From Acidobacteriota bacterium (lineage in GTDB: Bacteria > Acidobacteriota > Terriglobia > Acidiferrales > UBA7541), in contig PKXT01000098.1 in NCBI GenBank assembly GCA_003133505.1, positions 1 through 10,294 on the forward strand: 10,294 bases of DNA. The letters are read 5' to 3'. The notes beneath the pieces were generated by a model. It was not told the origin of the DNA, searched no databases, and worked only from the letters and a program-made list of their open reading frames with translations. Within the stretch, counting starts at the first letter, position 1. Every line of letters starts with the position of its first letter. A program made the position numbers and the translations under genes. Shown piece by piece: positions 4,533 to 10,294 of this stretch.

Positions 4533-6359
4533 TTAAGGTCGCTTACCGTTGTGTGATTGAGGTGGGGCGGGCCGTGGCGCCGGGCGAGTCTGCCCGCCAT
4601 GGGGAGCGAGCTCCCGATCCTGTGAAGGGCCAGCCGGTTTGCCACTGCGGAGATTATCTAGTTGCTGTGGTTCCAATGGCCGGCCTGGATGAGCGCTCAT
4701 CGCCTGCTGACGCGAGTCAAAGGAAGGCTTTTGCGGCGGTGGCTGACTCTTGGTTACGTAGGGCGCCCGCGATGTGGTTGGAGCAGGCGTTGTATGCGCC
4801 ACAGAAGATGCTGGAGCCGTGCCCGCGTTGCTCGGTTGGGACCGGGAAATTGGCATAGAACTACGAGCCGTTGTGCCCGGTTGGGCAGACCGTGTCGCGC
4901 CTGCAAAGGTGGACGGCGGAGCGCCTTTAGGGGCTGCCACCGGATGGTTAACCATCGCACTCTTTGCCGGATTTACATCCGGATGGGCAATTACTTGAGC
5001 TTGGGCCATTTGCTGGGGTGTCACTTTGACGATGCCCCGCTGGACGGAAGCTCCACTGCGAAATGTTTCAGCATTCACCGCGGTTACGGCGGTGGTTCTG
5101 TAGGCATAATGAACATTTTGGATGTTCGTGACATTGAAGTTGGTGACGTTACGTATATTAGTGACATTCACCGCGCGCAAATACCCAGGACCGTAGTGAT
5201 ACCACGGAATAAAGGGATCGCGCGGACCCAGCGGGAACCAAGCGGAAAGGCCAAAGCCGCCGGCGCCTACGCCGAACCCCACCGAGAAACCCGGGCCGCC
5301 GACGAAAGCTACAAGCGCGGGTGAATAAAAGGGCCGGACTCCGATTGGACCGGGAACCCATCCCCATCTGCTACCGTAAAATCCCCAGCGGCCATAATGA
5401 AACGGGGCATAGCCCCACGGCGCCGCATCCACCCATGTCCATCCCCACGGCTCAACCCATGCCCAGCGTCCGACGCTGTAGGGTACCCACCCAGTCCCAA
5501 CACCGTTGGGATACCAAACGGGACCGTCCGGGCCAGTCTGCCATTGGCCATACTGATCTAGATCTTCCACGCCAGGCGTGTTGGGACTTACATAGCTGCC
5601 GGAGCGGGCTGAGGTAATGCTATGGTCGCGACCCTGCACCCAGCTTTCGAAATCATCACTCGGCGCCAACGAGGCATTCGCCACCTGAACCTGGTCGGAT
5701 CCCGTAAGTTGCACGGCCTGCCCCTGACTAACGGTTTGTGAAGCGCCGCCGCCACTGACCAGCAGGCTGCCGCGATAAACGCTTACAAGCGTATTGCCGT
5801 TCGTTGTATCAACGTCCGCGCGATAGGATCCGGGAGATTGTAAAGTTAGAGCTCCATTGGGCGTATCCAATTCCACGGTATTGCCGTCAGACAGATGAAA
5901 AACGCTTATCTGCACGGTCCCCTGTGCGATGCCGAATTGCGCCAGTTGATCGTTGAGGTTGACAACTGTTACGTCAGTCAGCTGCGAAATATGCACCGCG
6001 AGCGAGCCAATCTCCAGCTCGGCACGCGAATTCGCGTCGGAATAAATCCGGTCGCCCGATGTCAATGTGTCATTTTGTCCCGCCGCCGACCAATCGGTTT
6101 CACCGGATGGCTGAAGCGAGACCTTTCCTTGAAACTGGCTGAGCCTCGCAGCGCGGCTGGGGGGATTATTTTGATCGGCCTGCGCGCCTTGTTGGATATC
6201 CTGCTGCCCGTTTTGCGGTGAATTCTGTTGAACGTTTTGCTGGGTATCCTGCTGCCCGCCTTGAGGGTAATCCTGCGCGAAGAGCGGTGCCACAAAAAGC
6301 AACGGCAATAACAGCACCGGCAAACGGTGATTCTTCAATGTAAGTTTCTCTATCTTCAT
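4533..6359 (-). CDS. Secreted FecR-domain protein with DUF6600-like Trp/Gly-rich segment
   Basis: This 608-residue protein starts with a signal peptide (KLTLKNHRLPVLLLPLLF, cut near Ala28). A Gln/Asn-rich linker with QQD and QQN repeats (32-64) follows. A FecR-like beta domain runs from about 75 to 215 (GKVSLQPSGE, GDRIYSDANSRAELEIG, GSYRADVD, VYRGSLLV). Residues 268-345 are a Trp/Gly/Tyr/Pro-rich repeat region (WYPNGVGTGWVPY, WAWVEPWGWTWVDAAPWG, HYGRWGFYG) as in DUF6600 proteins, which are common in Acidobacteria. Then come a glycine-rich stretch (354-370), an Asn-Val-Thr repeat (398-416) and a Pro/Ser/Gln-rich disordered tail (455-608). No later membrane helix is seen, so the product is probably periplasmic or exported. 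Classical FecR proteins are anti-sigma regulators, but no sigma factor gene is adjacent, so I do not assign that role. AGAGG lies seven bases before the ATG and supports the start. Confidence 0.88.
   Translation of the reverse strand: MKIEKLTLKNHRLPVLLLPLLFVAPLFAQDYPQGGQQDTQQNVQQNSPQNGQQDIQQGAQADQNNPPSRAARLSQFQGKVSLQPSGETDWSAAGQNDTLTSGDRIYSDANSRAELEIGSLAVHISQLTDVTVVNLNDQLAQFGIAQGTVQISVFHLSDGNTVELDTPNGALTLQSPGSYRADVDTTNGNTLVSVYRGSLLVSGGGASQTVSQGQAVQLTGSDQVQVANASLAPSDDFESWVQGRDHSITSARSGSYVSPNTPGVEDLDQYGQWQTGPDGPVWYPNGVGTGWVPYSVGRWAWVEPWGWTWVDAAPWGYAPFHYGRWGFYGSRWGWVPGPIGVRPFYSPALVAFVGGPGFSVGFGVGAGGFGLSAWFPLGPRDPFIPWYHYGPGYLRAVNVTNIRNVTNFNVTNIQNVHYAYRTTAVTAVNAETFRSGASVQRGIVKVTPQQMAQAQVIAHPDVNPAKSAMVNHPVAAPKGAPPSTFAGATRSAQPGTTARSSMPISRSQPSNAGTAPASSVAHTTPAPTTSRAPYVTKSQPPPQKPSFDSRQQAMSAHPGRPLEPQQLDNLRSGKPAGPSQDRELAPHGGQTRPAPRPAPPQSHNGKRP
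5112..5168 (-). repeat. Asn-Val-Thr peptide repeat inside the FecR-domain protein
   Basis: Residues 398-416 read NVTNIRNVTNFNVTNIQNV, three imperfect copies of NVTN(I/F)xNV. The periodic Asn-Val/Ile pattern could form a short beta-roll or strand stack between the Trp/Gly-rich region and the disordered tail. The underlying DNA copies are diverged, so selection at the protein level is more likely than recent slippage. Confidence 0.6.
6197..6258. repeat. 14-base direct repeat encoding the Gln-rich linker of the FecR-domain protein
   Basis: TATCCTGCTGCCCG occurs at 6197-6210 and again at 6245-6258, 48 bases apart, a whole number of codons. On the minus strand the copies encode GQQDI and GQQDT. 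This points to an in-frame duplication of a 16-residue Gln-rich unit just after the signal peptide, a region that can change length without harming the frame. Confidence 0.6.
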
Positions 6360-6373
6360 AGGAGCCTCTTGAA

Positions 6374-6385
6374 CCCCTTTTGGGG
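6374..6385 (-). promoter_or_regulatory. Small GC hairpin in the leader of the FecR-domain gene
   Basis: CCCC-TTTT-GGGG (6374-6385) is a perfect four-base stem with a four-base loop, 15 bases upstream of the FecR gene start and just before its AGAGG site. It could modulate access to the ribosome binding site. It is short and may be chance. Confidence 0.25.
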
Positions 6386-6490
6386 GTCTTGATTCTTGGT
6401 TTTTAGCAGAGTGCGCCCGCGCCGGACGCTAGGATCGAATGCCCAAATACAGCCCTATATAACTGCGAACCGCCCAACCTAGTCCATACA

Positions 6491-6519
6491 CTTTAACCCG
6501 TAATGGGTCGAAAAGTTCC
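6491..6519 (-). promoter_or_regulatory. Possible ECF-type promoter for the FecR-domain gene
   Basis: On the minus strand GGAACTT (6519-6513) resembles the -35 of many extracytoplasmic-function sigma promoters. TTAAAG (6496-6491) follows after a 16-base spacer, about 130 bases before the FecR gene. The -10 part is a weak match, so this is only a suggestion. The rest of the 6360-6600 gap shows no gene, and I see no clear terminator for the TPR gene upstream. Confidence 0.2.
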
Positions 6520-6600
6520 CAGCCGCCGAGGCCATAGGGTAAGCAATCCCGTGGCGGGCGGCGCAAGTCTGGGGGAGTTAGCCGCAATGAAACGGGCGTA

Positions 6601-7785
6601 TTAGTGTTTTTTCTTATTGCTTACTACCGTGGAATCAGCGCTTCCCTGCAAAGAGGCGACGGTATCCAGCGCGGACTTGGCCTCGGCCGCGTGAGGTCCA
6701 GAGGGCGCAAGCTCAAGATATTTTTGGAAGGCTTCCTGGGTTCCGGGCTCGATGATGTAGGTAATCTTGGTGCCCTGCTGTTTCGAATCCATCTGGTTTA
6801 GCAGAACGCTACCGAGGAAATACCATCCATCAGCATTGGTGGGATCGGCGGCGGTGGTCTTCTGAAAAGGCACCGTGGCTTGCTTCATCCGCCCCTTGTT
6901 GTAAAAGACGATTCCCAAATTGCGCCAGCAAACGCCGGCCTTGGTGGGGTCGAGGGTGGCTGTCCGATCACAATCGGCCGTGGCCTTGGCCAGGATATCA
7001 TCCAATTGAGTGTCGGTGATGCCGGGTTGATCCATGGCGGCCTTGGCGAGACTGGTTCCCATCTCGGAATAATACAGGGCCTCGGGAGTGATGCTAATGG
7101 CCTTCTGAAAGGTGTCTGCGGCTTCGGCGAATTTCCCCGCACATTCGAGAGCTACGCCTTCCTTGCCGAGAATTACCGCATGGTTCTTAGTGTCCTTCGG
7201 GCCAACCCCTTTTTCCGCCTCCGCGAATTCCGTTGCGGCTGTTTGGCATTCCGCCGCCATTTTTTGGGTGAGAGCTGCCTTATCCGCAGCGGGGGTGGTG
7301 GCCATTTTGTCATGATCCTGGTTATAAGAGGTCAGGGCCGCCGACCCCGCGTCAAAATGCTGTTTCATATTCTTGAATTGAACGGCGGCGGGTTCTTTAT
7401 CCACCGGGTGGGCTTTCTTATAGTCATCAACCATTTGCTTGAAATTCATGATGACTTGGTTGTCTTTGTCAATATCCACTTGATATTCCTGAGTGTGGTC
7501 CACTTCCGGTTTCGCCGGATCCTTGAAATTCAATGACCAGATCCCGCCCTTCAATCCCAATTGCACGAACTTCCCGTTTTTATCGGTCTTAGCTACGAGG
7601 GTTTGGTGGGTACTGATATCGGTCATGGTCACCACGACGCCGGGATAGGGGTTGCCATCCAAATCAATCACCGCGCCCGAAATCCGCGCATTGGTTTGCG
7701 CGCCAGCCGCGCCACACCAGGCTAGCGCCACAATCATCGCCACCATCGCCATCAGTGACCCGCGAGTCATTTTGAATTCCCTCAT
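6601..7785 (-). CDS. Secreted carboxypeptidase-regulatory-like domain protein with TPRs
   Basis: This 394-residue protein has a signal peptide (SLMAMVAMIVALAWCGAAGA, cut near residue 29). A carboxypeptidase-regulatory-like beta-sandwich follows at about 33-115 (ISGAVIDLDGNPYPGVVVTM, then TDKNGKFVQLGLKGG). A charged helical linker (116-205) leads to TPR-like helix pairs at roughly 206-235, 280-318 and 320-362 (GKEGVALECAGKFAEAADTF; WRNLGIVFYNKGRMKQATVP; WYFLGSVLLN). The tail is lysine-rich (NKKKH). Such proteins are frequent in Acidobacteria and probably bind partners in the periplasm or at the surface; no enzyme motif is seen. An ATG 18 bases upstream is in frame, but the AGGAGG at 7795-7800 would lie inside the coding sequence and sits nine bases before the ATG at 7785, so I use the latter. 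The Cys in the signal peptide is not in a good lipobox (LAWC). Confidence 0.85.
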   Translation of the reverse strand: MREFKMTRGSLMAMVAMIVALAWCGAAGAQTNARISGAVIDLDGNPYPGVVVTMTDISTHQTLVAKTDKNGKFVQLGLKGGIWSLNFKDPAKPEVDHTQEYQVDIDKDNQVIMNFKQMVDDYKKAHPVDKEPAAVQFKNMKQHFDAGSAALTSYNQDHDKMATTPAADKAALTQKMAAECQTAATEFAEAEKGVGPKDTKNHAVILGKEGVALECAGKFAEAADTFQKAISITPEALYYSEMGTSLAKAAMDQPGITDTQLDDILAKATADCDRTATLDPTKAGVCWRNLGIVFYNKGRMKQATVPFQKTTAADPTNADGWYFLGSVLLNQMDSKQQGTKITYIIEPGTQEAFQKYLELAPSGPHAAEAKSALDTVASLQGSADSTVVSNKKKH

Positions 7786-7794
7786 GTCAGGCAT

Positions 7795-7800
7795 CCTCCT
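7795..7800 (-). promoter_or_regulatory. Shine-Dalgarno that sets the start of the TPR protein
   Basis: AGGAGG on the minus strand ends nine bases before the ATG at 7785. The two other in-frame ATGs either precede it (7803) or touch it (7794), so the third ATG is the best supported start. Confidence 0.65.
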
Positions 7801-7801
7801 C

Positions 7802-7842
7802 ATAATCGCTCGTTACACTATGCGCCGCTGGGATTATCGCTC
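7802..7842. repeat. Ten-base direct repeat between queC and the TPR gene
   Basis: ATAATCGCTC (7802-7811) and ATTATCGCTC (7833-7842) differ at one base and are spaced 31 bases start to start, about three helical turns. They flank the region that would hold a promoter for the TPR gene, so they could be paired binding sites. Chance similarity cannot be excluded. Confidence 0.25.
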
Positions 7843-8620
7843 AATCCGCGTCCACATGCGATTGTGCCACGTCATCGCGGTACGCAATCGGGTCTTGCAA
7901 TCCAGCTCCCGCGAAGCCTCGGAGCCGCAGCCGGCAACTTTCGCAAACGCCACAAGCCATTCCATCCGACTGATAGCATGACCATGTTAAATGCAGCGGC
8001 GCTCCCAACTCAATGCCTCGCCGCGCGATTTCCGCTTTGGACATGGTTATCACCGGCGTCACGATTTCAATGCGCGTTTCAGGCCTCGTGCCCTGGCGAA
8101 CCAATTCCGAAAAGGCCCGGTAATATTTGGGGCGGCAATCCGGGTAGCCTGAACTGTCCTCTTCCACCGCTCCGATATAGATCGCTGAGGCGCCAATCAC
8201 CTCCGCCCAGCTCACCGCGACGGAAAGGAAATGAGCATTGCGAAAAGGAACATAAGTAATGGGAATATCGCTGGCAAGCCGATTCCCGGTCTTCGGTAAA
8301 TTTCTCCGCGCGTTTTCGTGGGCTTCGGGAACGGCAATGCGATGGTCGGTCAGCGCCGAGCCGCCAATTTGCCGTAGAGCATCCAAACGCACGATTAACC
8401 GCTCGCGGGCATGGTAGAAATCGGCAATTTCCTCGAACGCCCTCCGCTCGCGAGTTTCCGTCCGTTGCCCGTAACTAGCGTGCAAGAGGGCTAGTTCATG
8501 GGTTTGGCTGGCAATGGCAGCGGTGACGCACGAATCCATGCCCCCGCTTAGCAGGACTACAGCCTTGGGCCGCGCGGGTGTTTCGGGTGTGGTGTCACGT
8601 GCGTTGTCAGCGAGGTTCAT
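7841..8620 (-). CDS. queC: 7-cyano-7-deazaguanine synthase QueC
   Basis: QueC converts 7-carboxy-7-deazaguanine to preQ0 using ATP and ammonia in queuosine-precursor synthesis in the cytoplasm. This 259-residue protein has the PP-loop LLSGGMDSC with SGGMDS at 25-30, HASYGQRT at 47-54 and the PFRNAHFLSVA segment at 125-135. The zinc site is formed by Cys215, Cys223, Cys226 and Cys229 in SCYQSDGMACGVCESCRLR. GAVEEDSSGYPDCRP (150-164) is the family's substrate-site segment. The length is slightly above the usual ~230 because of an extended N-terminus (about 18 residues before AVVLLSGG) and tail; a later start is possible but no internal ATG is well placed. It begins 9 bases after queE and is probably in one operon with it. 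No good Shine-Dalgarno is seen, so coupling to queE is likely. Confidence 0.96.
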   Translation of the reverse strand: MNLADNARDTTPETPARPKAVVLLSGGMDSCVTAAIASQTHELALLHASYGQRTETRERRAFEEIADFYHARERLIVRLDALRQIGGSALTDHRIAVPEAHENARRNLPKTGNRLASDIPITYVPFRNAHFLSVAVSWAEVIGASAIYIGAVEEDSSGYPDCRPKYYRAFSELVRQGTRPETRIEIVTPVITMSKAEIARRGIELGAPLHLTWSCYQSDGMACGVCESCRLRLRGFAGAGLQDPIAYRDDVAQSHVDAD

Positions 8621-8629
8621 GGCGACAGC

Positions 8630-9364
8630 TTACACGCCATGCATGGCGGGGTCCCAGATGAACTTGTGCAATTGCAGGTTCATTCGCACGGGAAGCCGGT
8701 CGGCGAGGATCCATTCGGCCAAGTCGCGGGCTTCGAGTCCCGGCCATGAACCTTTTTGTCCGGACGGCGAACCCTCCGGACTGGGAGCGACGGGAGCGAA
8801 GAGCACTTGGCGGACTCGATCGGCCAATTTGTGCGCAGCCAGAAATTCCCTGGCGAAATCGTAATCGCGGCGGCTGGCAATTACGAATTTGATTTCGTCG
8901 TGCGCGCTCAGGAAATCGAGATTGGCGAAATCGAATGTGCCGTGCTCGCCGGAATCGGGGCATTTCACGTCCATGATCTTGATCACTTCGCGTGGCAACG
9001 CGGCGATGGGGCGCTCTCCGCTGGTTTCGACGAGCACGGTGAAGCCATCGGCCAGCAGCCGACGGGCCAGTTCGGGCGTTTCCGGCTGCAGCAGGGGTTC
9101 GCCGCCAGTGATTTCCACCAGGCGGACATGTGGACAGCCGGACTGATCGTTGGATTGATCGCTGAATTGACCGGGGGGGCCGGCGAGTGAATGGACTTCA
9201 GCCATCACATCATCCACGGTGCGTTTCGCTCCCCCGTAAAAGGCGTAGGCCGTGTCGCACCATGTGCAGCGCAGGTTGCATCCGGTAAGGCGGACGAAGA
9301 TGCAGGGCAGCCCGGCGTGGGTGCTCTCCCCTTGGATGGAACGGAATATCTCGGTGATTACCAT
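8630..9364 (-). CDS. queE: 7-carboxy-7-deazaguanine synthase QueE (radical SAM)
   Basis: QueE is the radical SAM enzyme that contracts 6-carboxytetrahydropterin to 7-carboxy-7-deazaguanine, the step before QueC. This 244-residue protein starts MVITEIFRSIQGESTHAG, the usual QueE N-terminus. It has the iron-sulphur motif CNLRCTWC with Cys29, Cys33 and Cys36, then a SAM-contacting TGGEP at 86-90, VETSGE at 112-117 and DVKCPDSG at 132-139. A TTG 66 bases upstream is in frame, but the extra residues are not QueE-like, so the ATG at 9364 is preferred. Between residues 66 and 77 there is a small low-complexity insert (SDQSNDQSG) from short GATCA-type repeats. The queE-queC pair is probably one transcript; queD and later queuosine genes are not in the window. 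Confidence 0.95.
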   Translation of the reverse strand: MVITEIFRSIQGESTHAGLPCIFVRLTGCNLRCTWCDTAYAFYGGAKRTVDDVMAEVHSLAGPPGQFSDQSNDQSGCPHVRLVEITGGEPLLQPETPELARRLLADGFTVLVETSGERPIAALPREVIKIMDVKCPDSGEHGTFDFANLDFLSAHDEIKFVIASRRDYDFAREFLAAHKLADRVRQVLFAPVAPSPEGSPSGQKGSWPGLEARDLAEWILADRLPVRMNLQLHKFIWDPAMHGV

Positions 9365-9825
9365 GTTAATTGATCGGTTTCGTCCGGCGGTCCACGGATC
9401 CTTCAGCCGCGGCTCCGGTGGACATCTCAATTCTAATACAGGGTGAGGAAGCGGGTATCGAGCGGCGGATAGGCGGCAGGCAGCAGCAGCAGCGGCATCA
9501 TAATGTAGAGGCTGACACCGTACGTTTAGTCAAAGACGCTAGGGGCCAACCCTTCCGACGCACAAACCAACCCGGACGGCCGACAGGTAATGAAACTTAG
9601 GTGGCGGACCGGCCGTCGCCACTGAAACCTACCTCGCCTGTTCCCATAGTTCATCCGGCCCCCTTTGAGTTGCAAACCAATACCTTTGTGTAACCGCCCC
9701 CGAATCTGTTTGTGTTATCCGTCCAGTTAAAATACAGAGGCGTTTACCATCTCAACGGCGCGCGGCAGCAGTTTCAAGTCAACGGGTATTTTTAAGCTAA
9801 CGACGATTTGCGTGGGAGCGAGACC
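9365..9825. other. 461-base intergenic region without a recognisable gene
   Basis: I see no credible coding sequence, tRNA or known riboswitch here. Three weak elements stand out. TCCAC (9391-9395) can pair with GTGGA (9418-9422), with AGCCGCGGCT between, in the queE leader. A minus-strand TAGAAT (9435-9430) could be a -10 box about 66 bases before queE, without a matching -35. GTGGCGG (9601-9607) pairs with TCGCCAC (9616-9622), one G-T pair, around eight bases, which could be a terminator for the upstream channel gene although it is ~200 bases from that stop and has a poor T-run. Confidence 0.5.
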
Positions 9826-10294
9826 CTACGAGCGAGCCATCCATTTATGGAGCCAGCCATGCTCGCGGATACCTTCTTCCCCGATTCGGCGTGAGTAGGC
9901 GCCTAAAATACTTGAGCGATTGACATAACCGGCCATCCGGGATGAGTCGGCCCTTTCCACCACGGGGAGGCGGCCAATGTCGCGCTCCAACATGCGCATC
10001 AGGGCGGTAAGCGCGGATTCGTCGGGGTAGGCGACGATGGGAGGGCGGCTGCCCGCTTCCAGCACAGTCAGTTTTCCGCCGTCCTCGCTTCGCAGGGCGC
10101 GGAGCAAGTCACTCTGGGTCACTACGCCGGCCAGCGCGCCATCGGGTGAAACGATGGGAAGGCCCTGAGTCAATTGAAACTCCGGCTCGCCGCGGCCCAT
10201 GCGCTCGGTTAATTCCGAGACGGTCATGGCCTGCGGAATCGTGGGGATATCCCGCCGCATGACTTCGCCGACTTTGACCATTTCGAGCACGGCC
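9826..10294 (-). CDS. C-terminal CBS-domain pair, probably of a ClC-type chloride channel (partial)
   Basis: The reading frame stays open through the right edge (Ala-Val-Leu-Glu-Met-Val), so the GTG at 10290 is very likely internal rather than a start. The visible ~155 residues are two CBS motifs. The first covers VGEVMRRDIPTIPQAMTVSE to LPIVSPDGALAGVVTQSDLL; the second covers VAYPDESALTALMRMLERDI to GRLPVVERADSSRMAGYVNR. The phrases TVLEAGS, IGRLPVVERAD and the ending IREHGW are the pattern I know from the cytoplasmic tails of bacterial ClC chloride channels/antiporters, where CBS pairs bind adenine nucleotides and gate transport. The membrane part is outside the window, so a stand-alone CBS protein or another CBS-bearing transporter cannot be excluded. 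Confidence 0.75.
   Translation of the reverse strand, partial: AVLEMVKVGEVMRRDIPTIPQAMTVSELTERMGRGEPEFQLTQGLPIVSPDGALAGVVTQSDLLRALRSEDGGKLTVLEAGSRPPIVAYPDESALTALMRMLERDIGRLPVVERADSSRMAGYVNRSSILGAYSRRIGEEGIREHGWLHKWMARS

Noticed and set aside
6880..7536. A 218-codon plus-strand open frame
   Set aside because: It is the antisense shadow of the carboxypeptidase-regulatory/TPR gene and shows no domain-like sequence.
7714..7720. Lipoprotein signal at the Cys of the TPR protein
   Set aside because: The LAWC sequence has Trp at a position that needs a small residue, and an AGA cleavage site follows, so an ordinary signal peptide is favoured.
9365..9430. TTG start extending QueE by 22 residues
   Set aside because: The extension is unlike QueE, whereas the ATG at 9364 gives the typical N-terminus.
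9365..9480. A preQ1 riboswitch in the queE leader
   Set aside because: A hairpin is present, but I could not find the compact stem with A-rich tail of preQ1-I or the features of the other preQ1 classes.
9601..9622. Strong terminator for the CBS/channel gene
   Set aside because: The stem is good but it lies about 200 bases after the stop and lacks a T-run; kept only as a weak element.
9826..10290. A complete stand-alone CBS protein starting at the GTG at 10290
   Set aside because: The frame remains open to the window edge and the sequence matches ClC channel tails, so a longer protein is more likely.

Overview
The window reads as a stretch of a moderately GC-rich soil-type bacterial chromosome, most likely Acidobacteriota. 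That guess rests on two secreted proteins whose architectures are common there: a FecR-domain protein with a Trp/Gly/Tyr-rich DUF6600-like segment, and a carboxypeptidase-regulatory-like domain joined to TPRs. Every gene I can support is on the minus strand, so transcription runs from high to low coordinates. No rRNA, tRNA, CRISPR array or insertion sequence was seen.

From right to left (5' to 3' on the minus strand): (1) 9826-10294, the C-terminal CBS pair of what looks like a ClC-type chloride channel, cut by the window edge. (2) 9365-9825, a 461-base gene-free stretch with only weak hairpins. (3) 7841-9364, queE and queC, two enzymes of 7-deazaguanine (preQ0/queuosine) synthesis, 9 bases apart. 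(4) 6601-7785, a secreted carboxypeptidase-regulatory-like/TPR protein. (5) 4533-6359, the secreted FecR/DUF6600 protein, followed by a hairpin terminator. (6) 3517-4362, a DPM1-like family 2 glycosyltransferase. (7) 1-3454, a lasso peptide biosynthetic cluster.

The lasso cluster is the main content. In transcription order it has a PqqD-type recognition protein (B1, 3122-3454), a transglutaminase-like leader peptidase (B2, 2632-3117), an asparagine-synthetase-like lasso cyclase (C, 728-2635), a very short precursor gene (A, 582-728) and an HPr-kinase-like protein cut by the left edge (K, 1-539). The 48-residue precursor carries the leader pattern Tyr(-17), Pro(-14), Leu(-12), Gly(-8), Thr(-2). 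Its predicted 19-residue core is ASGSTGKSDGGSKTHKRTG, with Asp at position 9 positioned for an Ala1-Asp9 macrolactam. B1 should bind the leader, B2 cut after Glu29, C adenylate Asp9 and close the ring, and K phosphorylate a hydroxyl residue.

Unusual points are the precursor at the end of B1-B2-C rather than at the front, its strong ribosome binding site beside weak sites for its neighbours, a hairpin between precursor and kinase, a kinase paired with a precursor ending Thr-Gly instead of Ser, and a hydrophilic, basic core lacking aromatic residues. No export gene is visible; it may lie beyond the left edge. Function is inferred from sequence pattern alone and no searches were run.
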